From Rhabdornis inornatus (Eukaryota; Chordata; Aves; Passeriformes; Rhabdornithidae), in assembly GCA_013397075.1 (NCBI GenBank), contig VWZS01009947.1, positions 186,001 through 250,000 on the forward strand: DNA of 64,000 nucleotides. Direction: 5' to 3'. This document shows positions 1 through 12,428 of this stretch, in pieces (within the stretch, counting starts at the first letter, position 1; every line of letters starts with the position of its first letter). Below the pieces are notes generated by a model. The model searched no databases. It was not told the DNA's origin and worked only from the letters and a program-made list of their open reading frames with translations. Both the position numbers and the translations under genes were made by a program.

Positions 1-1265
1 GAATTTTTTAAACAGCATTCTCAGGAAAAAAGCAATGAGCTTCTCTCTGCTCTGAAAATATTTTCTCTAGTTCATTATATGGGCATGTCAAATCAATGCC
101 ATTTTGAAGAAACTGCCTCTCCTGATGCAATTCTTTTCAGTGCATAAACAGATTTTTATTCTGCAAAGCTAAGCCAAACCTATATCATTCATAGGAATTC
201 ATATTTAAATAGTCCTTTTATTCTTCACTTGGCACAGGAGAGATTGCCTTCCTTGACTGTCATAATTATGTGAATGAATTTGTTCTGAGTTAAGTTCCTT
301 AAGCTGGCCATGAATGCTATCAAGCTGTGTCCATTAATGACAAATTACACGTTGCTGGTGTCTCCTGCATTTTGTCAGTTACCACTGACACATCAGCCCC
401 TGCTAGCTATTATGAATATTATATCATTTACCGGGTTAGGTACTGGCATGGGGGCTGCACTGGCACCTTGAGGGCAAAAGTGTTTGTGTGGACACAGCCA
501 TGGAGCAGGTACTGGTGCTTCTATCAACTAATCTTTTGTGCATGTTTTGCATATTGAGAGAGTCCATTGTTATGCAAAACATGGCCCCTGATTATTCCAT
601 TACAAGATTTTTCCCTTTCAAATTGACAGAGTAACTAATTTAAAAACAGTTTTGCAAGCATTCTACTTATATGATCCTGGGGAGGCAGAACGGGGAAAGG
701 AACTTGAAACTTCGACTACTGACAAGCATTGTGGTGTGGTTTTGGTGGTAAGGGAAGCCAGTGAAAGGACAAAAGAAGTCCAAAATTTTATTAACAGTAC
801 TGGTACGGTACAGGCAAAACTGGGTGACACTGCTCTAGTGTGCCCTGGTAGGAGCTGGTGTGCCAAACAAATTCAATTCTTTCTCTCGTGCAATATTCAA
901 CAGTATGATTTAACTTTTCTTCTTTGGGAATGTACCAGTTACTCCCAGGTGGACTACTTGATATTTGGCATTTGGTTCTCAGTAAACAGCTCTGCTTGTT
1001 TAAACATTTATTCAAGCCAATAAGGCTTGGAAATGACTCTGTGTACACTTTTAGTACCTATACAATGTGGTTTTATATGTTAAATGAGACCAAAGATGGT
1101 TGAAATGAACTCAGTTAAAAATACCTGTGGTTAGTTGCAGTATCTCTTATCTCACTTAGGAAACTTATAGGGTCTGCAGCTCTAAACTCTCTCTATTGAT
1201 TTTTCTTCCTCTGTCTAATGGAAGTCTAAACCAAAAACTTGTTTCTACTAAATATTAGAAAATGG
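1..1265. other. No gene or repeat recognised
   Basis: Unique AT-rich sequence. Open frames on both strands (for example 652-1023 plus and 791-1048 minus) overlap each other, resemble no family I know and lack flanking splice-like signals, so I treat them as chance. No RNA gene, tandem repeat or transposon end is visible up to the LTR that begins at 1271. Confidence 0.6.
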
Positions 1266-1270
1266 ATCAG
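1266..1270. repeat. Left target-site copy of the LTR insertion
   Basis: ATCAG directly abuts the first TG of the LTR. Its partner ATCAA at 1686-1690 abuts the terminal CA. Four of the five bases match, which suggests an old but not ancient insertion with one later substitution. Confidence 0.5.
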
Positions 1271-1685
1271 TGTCATGGTTTAGGAATGATATTCCTTAAT
1301 TCAGTGCCCCCACTGGGACTCTTCAAAACCACACTGCCTCTGTCTCTCTCGCTCCCCCCACACCTTTTTTCGCCTCCCTCTTTCCACTGCAGTGGCACGG
1401 AGTTGAAGACTGGAGGCAAAGGCCACCGACTGGCTGAGATAAAACAATTTACTGGAAAGAGCAAAGAGATAAGAAAATGAACAGTAACAGCAACAGTATT
1501 AATAAAAAAAAAGTTTAAGAAATAAATGATTTATACAGCCCTCAATAATGAGCCAATATCAATGGGTTCCTTTCCCCCACCCTGGTAATGACATGAGGTG
1601 GTATCAAATAGCATTAGGGTCTTGGCCACAGCCTTCTGGCAATAATAATAATAAAAAAATAACTGTTCTGGCTGAAATTAGGACA
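1271..1685 (-). mobile_element. Solo LTR of an endogenous retrovirus, about 415 bp
   Basis: The element begins TGTCATGGTTTAGG and ends AATTAGGACA, so its ends are the inverted TGTC...GACA expected of a retroviral LTR. It is flanked by ATCAG (1266-1270) and ATCAA (1686-1690), a 5-bp target-site duplication with one mismatch. A 5-bp duplication fits ERVL-type insertion, but that assignment is inference. From memory, passerine and other bird LTRs share the 'TGTCATGGTTT' edge and an internal 'GAGATAAAACAATTTACTGG'-like segment. In those relatives the coding sense runs the other way, hence the minus-strand call. No gag, pol or env remnant lies on either side, so it is most simply a solo LTR left by LTR-LTR recombination. 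The middle looks shortened relative to the longer LTRs I recall, and an (AAT)n run lies at 1641-1653. Confidence 0.72.
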
Positions 1686-1690
1686 ATCAA
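1686..1690. repeat. Right target-site copy of the LTR insertion
   Basis: ATCAA directly follows the LTR end and matches 1266-1270 (ATCAG) at four of five bases. Confidence 0.5.
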
Positions 1691-1705
1691 AAATATTATA
1701 AAAGC

Positions 1706-1724
1706 TTTTTTTTTTTTTTTTTTT
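1706..1724. repeat. Poly(T), 19 bp
   Basis: A homopolymer T run lies about 20 bp beyond the LTR. No processed-gene body is recognisable on either side, so it is labelled only as a simple repeat. Confidence 0.9.
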
Positions 1725-4700
1725 AATTTTTATTCTTTAGGGGCTTTCCAGAGGAATTATTCAAAACTGATTCTCATTTATTTGAAGCAGCCTCCCTTAA
1801 TTTGACTTCTGGGTCTTTTGTACCATCACTGTCCGTGCACTTCTGCCCTACCAATAGGGTGATAAATGGGGGGTGGTCAAATAAAGACAGAGGTTGTTCT
1901 TCACTGTTGCAGCTGACTTGTTTTATAATATACTTTTTTTAGATGTTACATTTTCTTTCTTTCTAGATAATGGTGTCATTTCATATTTCTATATCAGGAA
2001 GTTTAAATATTGAGGACTTTAAATAGCTCTGATCAAAACCATCTTTTTACAAAATGGGGAGCAGCTTTATACCTAAGCAAATTGTGAACTTCTTTAAAAG
2101 AGAGTTCCAGGTTTTTCCACTCCTCTGTCCTCACATACCTAGATAACTTCTAATTTCTGAGCCCTTTCAGCTATTGAGTGAAAACTCAACAAGCATTGAA
2201 AACATTCCTTAATGCATTTTATTGTGGAAAAAATTAAAATAAATAATAGCTGATACAGAAACTATCCTTTCCCTTAAATTAGTTTTTAGCCGATTTCCTG
2301 AGGGATAAAGCCTTATATCCTTCCAAAATTCATGTTAACACACACACACATACACACACATATATATATGAGAAAGGCATATGGATGTATCTAGGATCTA
2401 TACATATTAGGATCTAGACATCCTAAATATAACCTTTATATAAATATGTGGAAAATTATACTTGAATGAAATTCTTGGGTGTTCTTTTTACGTGGGACTC
2501 TAATCCTTTGCAGAAACTTGTCTAGTGTAAGGTATTTGTGATATCTTGAGGTAGAGAATTTCACCCTCTAAATGCATAAATGGCAAAAAGTATTGCTTTT
2601 CTTCTGAGATTTTGTTGTGATTCAGTGTCCTTTTCCTTCTGTACTCTACCTCGGTAGTAGTTTTCATGCTGTACTGATTCTAAGCAAATTATTCCCCTAT
2701 TTCATATTTCTCTTCAGATTAGTATAGACTTTGTCAATATAGTTCTGGTTGTAAACTTTAGCTTCCCTGCTTCTGCACCCTTCCACTCTCCTGGGGAGTA
2801 AAGAAAAAGCTGTTCAAGTCTATTTTGTTTCCCAGTGATCTGGACAAAGCCTTACCATAACCTTTCTTTTTTCACCTCCCCTGCTGCAGCTTATCCAAGT
2901 CTCTCATTTTCTCAGCCAGAGCAAAAATCATCCCCCTTGCTGGATTTTCTTCCACCTACTCCTATGCCTCTTGAACTGATGTCCCATTGACTTTAATGCA
3001 TGTTGTTGGGGGTAAAGTGCATCAGTCTATTTACTCCTGAGGGCACAATAACACCCTTGTCTCTAGATAGCAGGATTATCTGTCTGCTAGGAACAATCAC
3101 AGACCATGGTACATGTTTTCATCCCCTCCAGCCTGGTCTTCCAGTTTTCTTTCATTGAACACCTTTATTCCACACATCAGATGTCCATCAAGCCATTCAC
3201 AGAATTCCCATCAATGGTGTGGGTCTTCACCAATGAGAGGTTTTGCCATGGGGCAGAGTTCAGAACCACATCTATTGCAGGTAGGAAAAAAAAGCTGTTT
3301 AGGTTATACTGGCCAATACATGCCATGTAAAGATCATCTTTTCTGCCAGGCTTAGGTGCTGAATTAGGAACCAGTGAGAGAGGAAAGCACTAAGAGTTTA
3401 CTGCATGAAGGCATATAGTCCTTTCCAGTATGAATGATGAATTTGGTCTGAAGAGAGCTCCAGTTCCCTCCTAGTATGTTCGCTTTAGGAAAAAACGGCT
3501 TGTGTTAAGTTTAATGTTACAGAACATGGTATGTGTCCACTAAAAAATAAGTGTGACTATATTATGCTAAGTGGAGTTTAAATAGCTTTCCTGCAGAGCA
3601 GTCAAGGAAGACAGCAAGATGAAGCTGAGCAACAGGACAGGGCTTATTCTTTTCAAGCCAGTAACTTCTTATTCAATGACCCTTTTAAAATATGTCTGCT
3701 CTCAGCTCCCAAAAGCCCTTTGCAGACAATGTTTGGTAAGCAGATGATGTGAAGCTTTTGCAAGCTCTGTAAGGAGCAGGAAGGACTGGGATGCTTGAGG
3801 AGTTTCACATTACTAAGGATGGTGCCTGGTGGCTGAGTTTCCACCAGCCAGAACTTAACCCTGTGCAGACAGGGAGACACTGAGACTGTCAGGCGCCTCG
3901 AGCCACTTCTCTGTCAGTGGATCAGGCAGTGTGGGAGAAGATGTGACAGCACACTGTCACAGCTAGGAGGGCAAGGAGGGATGTGTGCAGCTGGCTGCAA
4001 TTAGCCAGGGCTCTCTGAGTCATTGGCACCCAGCCAGAGGCGTTGTGATGTGAATCTGCCTCCTTATCCTCATGGGAATGTGGTTATGCTTAGGAAAGCT
4101 GGGTGGCAGGGGAAGCTAAAGGGTAAATAGACATGACAAGTAGGTCTTTAAGAGAAATGAAAGGAGACTGAGGAACTCTGGAGACAGACTGAGACCTGTG
4201 GCATCCTGTCAAGACAGATAGAATCAGACAATTATAGTTAGGAAGGAATTTTTTTTTTAAATTGGACTAAAGTCTTTCAGAAAACTGATTTTTATAGTAG
4301 AAGTTATGTTGTTGTGTGAGTGGACAAGTAGACTTTGGGTGATAAAAAAGGCAAGCCAAATTATGAAACCTCAAAAGTACTTTGTTTGGGTTATTTTTGT
4401 TTTTTGTAGAACCAGCAGTCTGGGAAAGGGGGACTACCCTGGAAGCAGCTCAGTAGCAAGGAGGGATTTGGACTCTGCTGAGCCGTATGCAACTGGGCTT
4501 TATTATGATGTTGTGGTAAAGCAAGTACAAGGGATAAACTGTGTGTTGCCTGGAAGACATGAGGAATAAAGTGATCAGTGCTAGCAGTGTCTCACCAAGA
4601 AATATGGTATATTTTAGAGAGACAGAAGCAGGGAGTATACTGTGTGATAAATATCCATGCCAGAAGGTAGAAGCTCGTGACTCCATCTTTGTTTCTTTAT

Positions 4701-4764
4701 GCAGTGTCTTCTGATTGGGTTGGAAGAAACCGTAATTTCTATTTTCAGTATCTTCTCAGAATGC
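1725..4764. other. Unique non-coding sequence with one dinucleotide repeat
   Basis: No gene is recognised. The open frames at 3106-3355 (two overlapping, plus) and 3653-3880 (minus) show no family signature. Around 4203-4235 there is a faint resemblance to a CR1 3' end (AGAATCA...GTTAGGAAGG), too weak to call. The CA/TA repeat at 2338-2369 is listed separately. Confidence 0.55.
2338..2369. repeat. (CA)n/(TA)n compound microsatellite
   Basis: About ten CA units, interrupted by a single T, run directly into five TA units. It is a simple repeat likely to be length-polymorphic. Confidence 0.92.
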
Positions 4765-4779
4765 ATATATATATATATA
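4765..4779. repeat. (AT)n microsatellite
   Basis: Fifteen bases of uninterrupted AT alternation within AT-rich unique DNA. Confidence 0.85.
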
Positions 4780-6573
4780 CATTTTACATTTTTTTGTACC
4801 TGACATATAGAGAAGTCAAGCTTAGAAAAGTGTGTGTGCACAGGTAAGAAAAGGCACTTGTCTGAAATGTGTGAAAATAGTGGAATAGTGTAGCCTTGAT
4901 ATAGATTGTAAAGTCATTTACTTAAATTATCTCTCAAGACACCTTTGACATTGGGAAAGACAAAAATCACAAATACTTAAATTGCTGTGAAAGTAATCCT
5001 TTTTACTTTTTTCCTGGATATTTGGAGCTTTCTGTTAGAAGCACTCAGAATAAGAGTTACTGCATGGAAATGTTTATTAAAAAGTTTCCCATGCTAGTTC
5101 CTATAAAAATCTTAAGCATTCAGTAATTTTATGCTAAAGCGTTCTTTCAAAAAAGTTGTACAGAAAAAAGTTACTACTTGCCAAAAATAACAATTAAAAA
5201 TATAGACAAACGATTTAAGATGAGGAGTCATTTTACTAGAGATAAATCTAAGTCTTAAAGGGGTAGAAGTATCAGGGGAATTTTGACTGTCTCCATTAAC
5301 CAAATGATAGGTGCCTCTGTGTATTGCTGCTGGGTAGTGGAGCATGGAGAATTGCTGACAGCTGGAGATGAGTGACCTTCGTTTTGGATGATGGAAGTCT
5401 CCACAATTGGTCCAGGGCTTCTAATGACCCTGAACTGACAAGTTTTGGAGGGAAGCAGGGGCTGAATGAGCCATGCATAAACCCTGCCAGGAAGGACTGC
5501 AGCCCTCTGACACTGCCCCACATGCACAGCACTTGTCAGACAGGTAATGAGAGAAATGACTTTGTTCTTCAGCAGTGTACACCACTTGCTGCTTGGCTGA
5601 ATTCTGCTAAAATTGTTGCAATAAAACCTCCAAAATTCTGGGAGGGCACAAGGAGGTTGGAGTATCTGGAAAGAGCAGAACAAGTAGAATTTGGCCAGAA
5701 TGTGACCGCCAGCCACACTAAAGACAATAAAAAATTTTCCTGGAGAGATTGTGTAGCAGTGAAGGAATTAAGGCATTGTAGTCTGGCAAAGAAGATCAGT
5801 ACCTGTCTCAAGAGGTAAACAGTAGGATTGAAGGTAAGAAATGCAGCACAGAGACTGGAGTAACAGCTGAAGTGTGATGGTGAACCCACTTTGAAAAATC
5901 TGGGTGCAAATGGGCATAAAGGGATGGGCTGGTTAAAAGGTGTTCTACCTAAAGGAAAGCTTTTGTCTCTGAAAGGTTACTGGCTTTTATTAAATTAGAA
6001 GCTGTAGCTAGAAAAGAAAATCAAAACTAACCAATAACAAAACCCCAGCTAATGATAAACCTCATCTTTCATACCATCAGAACTACAAAAACAGTACTGT
6101 TAAGTTTTTTTTTCTGTCAGAGAAGAACTCTGAAAAACACTGCTACATGAGCAGTGCAGTGACCATTGGTGGGTACATCTGTTGTCTATTTACACTTTTT
6201 TTAGCAATAACCACTTGAATGGTCCTAGTTTATGCTGTCAGATGAAGGCCACAGTATATTCAGAGGCCACTCTCTCTTCAAGAGGAAATAAATGTACTTC
6301 CCAGTAACTCCAAAACCAGGTGTATTCCAGCTGCATTGTCATTAATAGTGTGAATTATTTCAGGCAAGGAAATGCAGGAAATGTGAGCTCAGTCTAATGC
6401 GAATGAGCACGATCTGTTCCCTCACTCACTGATGTACTAAATACGTAAACCTGAGTTCTGTGTCTGCTGGGATGGTGCAGTGACAAGCTCAGTACAGTTT
6501 TGGTGAGTAGGCAAGCTGCTAGGCACTATATCTGTAGCAAAGAGGGATCACAAGGAGCCACACAACACTCTGC

Positions 6574-6607
6574 TGGACCCTGAGTATGGTCTTGGACCCT
6601 GAGTATG
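6574..6607. repeat. 15-bp direct repeat, period 19
   Basis: TGGACCCTGAGTATG occurs at 6574-6588 and again at 6593-6607, separated by four bases. This looks like a small replication-slippage or end-joining duplication. Confidence 0.9.
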
Positions 6608-7754
6608 AGCAAACAAGTTCTCAGACTCTGGAAATAAGAAATAGCTGTGGTTTTTGATGCAAGGTTTTTCTGGTTTGCTTTAGTGCCAACTGAGGAAAGT
6701 GCATGTCATGGATAAGATTAGAGATATGAAAAATTTAGGAGGTTTTAACAGACATGTTTTCAAGGAATATCTGTCTAGAGTGGTGATTTCTGTAAAAGAT
6801 GGAAATTCCTACATAGAGTGCTCCAACATCCCAACAGGGGCACTCAGTTCTTGCTGGTCACTTACTAAAGCATTTATCTAAACTGCTTTATTTCAAGCTA
6901 TGCCATCAGACTAATCTGTTGAATTATCCAACAATATATCTCCTTCTCAAGTATGACTCAGGGTGCACCAGTAGCTATATTACCTGATTTTTCTAAAGAC
7001 CACTTTTCTAGGGGTTTTACATTAAATCCTTCACTTGTGTTAGGTCCTAAAGCAGAAAATTGGCAGGTTCTTTGGCAATATTATGGGGCCACTTTTAACT
7101 TTTTGTTTTAAATTAGGAAGTCCTAGGCATTGGATGGAATGATTCTGGAAACTCTTGTGCTCACCAGAGCAATCTGCCTGACAATTCTGTCCTGACTGCC
7201 AATGATTCCTGAGCCTACAGGTTAAAATGGGATCTTGCCAAAGCTCTGTTAAAAATTATTGCAGTTTTAGTTCCTTAGGGACTGGATTCTTAGAATAGAA
7301 TGCATTTGACTGTCAAATGTATATTAAACAAAGAGCAACATCTCATAGAGCTATGCTTTTTAAAGCTACTGTTATCTCCCCTAGCTTTCAGGAACACTGC
7401 AGGAAGTCTTTACGTGCTAAGTTAGATGCTGCATAATGAGCCATGACAGTTGGCGTCCTGTAATCCTTCAGGTGGTGCCATGGTAATAAATTCTACAGGT
7501 TGCCTGTGGATCAGCTCAGGATTTGGCAGCTTATGGTTTTGACAAGATGGAATTAATAGTCAAATTGCCTTTTCTTGTAGTCATGTGATAATTCCTATTC
7601 TGGAGAAGACCAGAGCATATGAAGGAACAAAGTGAAACAGTAAAAACATGATCAGGAAAAGCTGTTCTTCAGCTCCCCCAGTTGGGTATTTGACTATGCC
7701 TGCCTGTGCTAATCCTCTTGTGGTGCTCCTGGGGGGCCTGTGTGGCAACTGGGG

Positions 7755-7780
7755 AAACATGGACCTGCATGTCCATGTTT
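7755..7780. repeat. 26-bp near-perfect palindrome
   Basis: The arms AAACATGGAC (7755-7764) and GTCCATGTTT (7771-7780) are perfect complements. The six-base centre CTGCAT contains the palindrome TGCA, so only one symmetric position (7765/7770) is mismatched. It could form a small cruciform or act as a dimer-binding site. Nothing further is known. Confidence 0.85.
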
Positions 7781-9826
7781 ACTGCATTACTCCTGCTTCT
7801 CCAGAGTTAATAACTTGCCTTCCAAAACAGCTGTGGAATGATCTTAGTAAGTATTTTCAACAAAGAAAAAACCTAGTGTTAAGACCTTGTGGATCATCTG
7901 GTTTGTCCACCCACTACAAGCTATCCCATTGCTTTCTCTGTCAAAGGTGACTTGGACACAGACACCACAAGATATCTTCAAACTGCTCTTGAAATCTAGA
8001 GGCCACAGTAGTTAGGGATCTTGAATTTGGACATAGTCAAGAGATCCTGTATTTTAGATCTGGATGTTCAAGCAAATTTCTTTACTGTTTTCTGGCTTCA
8101 ACACTTTCAAACCATGTTTTAAACTAGTAATGCCCATGTTTGAGATGATTTAAAGTATCATTACAGCTTAAGTTGCATTTTGGTTATGTACACCTCATTG
8201 ACTGCTTATTTTTTTCTGTGCTTTGCCTTGGAACATGTCTACATTTACAACTTATGTCTGATGGATGGAATAACAAGTTATGAGGATTGAGCTTATCAGC
8301 TGCAGTTATGACCTGCTCATTCCTAGTTTGATTTATTTTCCTCTCTCTCCTATCTGAAATATTTTAGCAGGATCCTGCAAATGTTATGCAGCTAGTCCCT
8401 CTATTGACCACTACAACTTCTATATTGTATCTTCAGAAGAAAACCTATATTTTCTTTCAGATAGTAGAAACACCTGTGTATGTAAACCTAAGGTGACCTT
8501 CAGTATGCCATATACAAAGCATCATTGTGCTTACTGATGATCACCAGCAGACAAGGCTTGAAGTGTCTCTTCTAAGATGTCACAGATAGGCATATGGATG
8601 GATCCCTTTGAATACTTTTCGTTATCAACACACTATTTTTTCTTTCATTCTCTATCCTTATATTTTAATGTCTGCTTCACTACAGAAAATATCTTGCCAC
8701 TTATACTTGCCTGAATTCCACAGCACTCTGAGATTGAACTAAAAGGGTCTCTTGCATCGAGGCCAGACAAAGTTGATTCTGCTGCAGTAATATTTCTCCC
8801 AAAATGGAAAAGCTTTGCTTGAAAACAGCTGCAACCTCATAACTATTGTTAAAAACAGAAGCCAAGATTTTATAATGGATTTCTGTCTCATCTGTTCAGG
8901 AAATGTACAGCTTCTGCCTCTGAGTAGTTAATAGCAGCATTAGAGCCTGGTATCATGTGGACAGGTGTCATGAAAGTTTTGTTAAGTAATCTCAGTCCGA
9001 AGATGCGGTCTCAGTTGTATCTAAGAGCAGCCCATCAGCATCTGCTGCTTTGCCTCAGCTCTTCAGATCTGAGCAGCAGCCTCCTTTAGACATGCTTGAG
9101 CTGTCAGCATAGTGCTGTGAGCCCACAGCAATCTTTGCAGTGGCAGTCCTTCTAGTCTGCTGATCCAATCTGCAAAGTCCATTCAGCCTCTGCTCTGTCA
9201 CCCAGTTGTCACCCAGCTGTAGATCAGTCCTGACTTGATGCCTTTCCTGTGATCATTAAAATATCACTCATTTCATTACCACCAGGGAGCTGCTCAGTTG
9301 GGTTTTGGAATAAATCCCCTTTGGATTTTCAACCTTAGCTGCTGAAATCACAATTCCTCCTGTACCTTTGCAATAGCTAACTGTTTTTATCACACCTAAA
9401 CTTTTTTCTCATAACATCTCCTGTTCAAATTCTGGAGGATGCAATTTTTGTGGACAATGGAGTTTATAAATCTGAATGTTACAATGGAGAATATGCTGTT
9501 CAAACAAATTTTCACAAGGCAATAAAGAGCTCACAAAGAAAACAGATTTGTCTGCCCTGTCACCGACAGCTCTTTATTCTGTTTCCATAGGGACAAATTT
9601 ATACTTAAGTGTTTATTTATATATAGATTTGAAAGGAGGAAGTAACCTAAAACAACTAAAAACTCCTCACCATCCAAACAGGTCATCCAATTTCAGAATT
9701 TCAGAAATATGAGAAGGACTCCAGTTGTTTCTTGAAAATATTTTGATCTTGTAGGTGCCACACACACATTTGGAAATTACCTTCCTTTCTCAGGAACATT
9801 GTGTCCATTAAAGAAAAAAAGGATTC

Positions 9827-9834
9827 TGACGTCA
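9827..9834. promoter_or_regulatory. Full CRE palindrome TGACGTCA
   Basis: TGACGTCA is the full cAMP-response element bound by CREB/ATF bZIP dimers. It is followed directly by TTGCAC, a C/EBP-like half-site. An intact CpG-containing CRE is notable in CpG-depleted DNA, but one or two are expected by chance in 64 kb. No exon or promoter is recognised nearby. Confidence 0.4.
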
Positions 9835-12130
9835 TTGCACAGGATTATGCCATACTTAAATACTGAAAACATGTCCGAGGGCAGCATCAGCATACTGGTT
9901 TTAAAAATCTGTATTCAAGGAATTGGAGATCAGTCAAAAGATAACGATTTTGTTATGGGAGCATACTTCTATTCAAAGTGTTAATGCTGTCAATGGCAAA
10001 GAGATTTTTTTTTTTTTTAATTAGACATGTTCAGGAGGTGGTTCTGAAAAGAAAGAATTTGATTAAACACCACTTTCTACAATTAACCTAAAGTGTAGTT
10101 TTTACTGGCAAGAGTTGCATGCCAGCAAATTGACAAATAAAATAATGTAAGATAAATACAGGGATTCTTCTTTCAGCAAAATCTTAATTTCCTGGTTGGT
10201 TTTTGCCAAATGTAGCTTTGTGCATGTACCTTTCTGTGTCTGCTGTGCAAGATGGGATTGAGTAAATGATAAAAAAAACCTTATTGCATGGCCAATGGAG
10301 GGCTGCTAAAGGAATATGTGCACTGGACAATCTCCATTGCTTTTTGCATCCACAGTGTCATATTGGGCAAATGCCTGTGGAGTGAAACTGTAGAAGGGCA
10401 TCATTATTGGGCTAACAGCTATTGACTACTTTCACTAGCTTCTCATGCTTTATTATCATCTATTCTTCACTCCACAGATGCCTCTACACCTCTCTTGTAC
10501 TTAACACGATTCATAAGTTGCCGCTAAGCACACACAGACAGAACTTGCCAAAGAGATCAGCAGGACAGGAACAACAGCAGCTAAACAGAAATGCTTGATG
10601 CAGGAGAGATTAGCTTTAGAAGTGATTGACATCAAGGATACTTTTCTCCTTGTGCAAACCCTCTCTACAGTAAATGAATTTCTAGATTATAATGCATGGG
10701 AATTTTGATCAGTTCTGATGGGATAAAATATTGCTGTAATGAAGAGTGGAATGGTTCAAGAAACACCACTGGAGGAATTCTGAATGTCCTGTAAAACCCC
10801 AGAAGAGTAAGAAAATAAGATGTTAACAGAACTGGATGAACAGAATCATAACAGATCTTAAAGAGCTGCTTGTCCAGGTGACATCCTTCTCTGGGGTGCC
10901 ACATCTGCATGGTGACACTCAGGACCAGTGAGCACAGTTCAGCCAGTTGCAGGGGTTGCCTCTCTTTCCAGAACTCACCTGGTGAGTAGCAAAGTCCCCT
11001 CCATTGCTATGTGGGGCTGTCACAGGCCTTTGCTTATGCTTAGATGGCAGTGCTGCAGCAAAGAGGGTCAGCAGAAAACTGCCCCCAGCACCAGCAGCCT
11101 GGGATCCTCCCCTCTCCTGGGATCTCTGCCCCATGTAGCAGGTTTCCTCCCTGTGCCAGCAAGTTATTACACCAAGAAATCACTCAGTGACTTACATCAT
11201 ATGGCCTGCACTTGTATTGATGGCAGACTATTGACTGATGTAGTTAATTTCACCTATAATATGTACTTAAAATTTTAATTATTCACCTCATAAACCATGA
11301 AAGAAAATGTCCTTGTCAAGCAGGTAGTTAAAATCTCCTGTTTCTAAATATTGTAACGAGATTGAAATGCCCAGCACTATTTGTTACTAAAAAATCCTGC
11401 TGGCTAAAAGAGTTTTGTGAGATTGTAAATGGTGAACTTCTTTGTTACTGCTGCTGTGTAGTTTCTGGTATAAATGTCTTGACTCTGGAAAGACAAGCCT
11501 ATTGGGGGTAAAAAAAAAAAAGTGAAAAGGGGAATGGATAAAGAATGGCAAGGAAAATAAGGGTTTTTTAGCATTTAAAGATAATATTGATTATCAGGAC
11601 ATGCTAGAAGTCATAAAATTAATTCTTGTCATACAAGAGACCACAAAATAGCACAGCTTTCCTTGTCACTGTTGGGTGTGGGGGTGTTTTTCCCACATGC
11701 TTCATGCTTACTTGGAATATATAGGAAGAACAGTATGGCTTATTTTTAAAGCAAAAGTTTCTATACCAGCTACTGCTACAGTAAAGAACTAATCATCATT
11801 TCAGGCTCTGCTACCTCTGTGCAAACAAGAGCTGGGAAATGATGCCTGCTTTTCTCTGCAGGCTGTTTGAGTTTCAGTATGAAATGCCAAATATGCCCTA
11901 TGGTAGCTGGCATTTTGTGTCTTCTGAGAAGGAAAGTGTCTTCCTTATTGTCATTTATGAAGCTGGAAAGAAGTGTGGCTGAATCATAAACTACAAGCAT
12001 GCATACAATGCAATAAATAGAATATATGCTGGCAAAGCACTGATTTTCACAAAGCTGGAAAGATTTCAGAGTTTTGATGTGTCTTTTGCACTGAAATGTA
12101 TTCTCTCATTGGATTTCAGCACTGGGAATG

Positions 12131-12164
12131 AGGTAAATCAAGGTAAAGCAAGGTAAAGCAAGGT
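12131..12164. repeat. 10-bp tandem repeat, 3.4 copies
   Basis: The unit AGGTAAAGCA occurs at 12131-12140 (with one change, AGGTAAATCA), 12141-12150 and 12151-12160, followed by a partial AGGT copy. Confidence 0.93.
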
Positions 12165-12395
12165 CTTAGGTGATGTATCTCCTTTTCATGGACACATATT
12201 CAATGTGAAGTTTTAAAAGCAAGCAAGGAAACAGAGTACCAAATCTCATTCAATTTCTATGGGAAACAGTTGCCTAATCATAATTTGTGCCTTTAAAGTA
12301 CATCTTTGGGTGTGGAAAACATTTGGTGATGCTTAGTGTCTGTGATGTGGCTTCCCTGAAGTAGAGCAAGTGCTGTGAGAAATTGTGGAGGAAGG

Positions 12396-12428
12396 AATAA
12401 GCTCTTAATAAGGTCTTAATAAGCTCTT
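12396..12428. repeat. 11-bp tandem repeat, 3 copies
   Basis: AATAAGCTCTT, AATAAGGTCTT and AATAAGCTCTT lie head to tail at 12396-12406, 12407-12417 and 12418-12428. The outer copies are identical and the middle one differs by a single base. Confidence 0.93.

Larger units (their letters stand above)
4780..9826. other. Unique non-coding sequence
   Basis: No gene is recognised. Open frames at 5372-5818 (plus, 148 codons) and 5255-5716 (minus, 153 codons) overlap on opposite strands and neither resembles a known protein, so both are probably chance. Small structures are listed separately: a 15-bp direct repeat at 6574-6607 and a near-palindrome at 7755-7780. A donor-like CAGGTAAGA at 4841-4849 has no acceptor or pyrimidine tract before it. 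Confidence 0.5.

Noticed and set aside
4203..4270. Faint CR1-like 3' end (AGAATCA...GTTAGGAAGG)
   Set aside because: The match is only about 15 informative bases and lacks the GATCATC/CCAACC core.
5255..5818. Opposed open frames of 153 and 148 codons
   Set aside because: They overlap on opposite strands and have no recognisable domain, no splice-like edges and ordinary non-coding composition. Chance is the simplest explanation.
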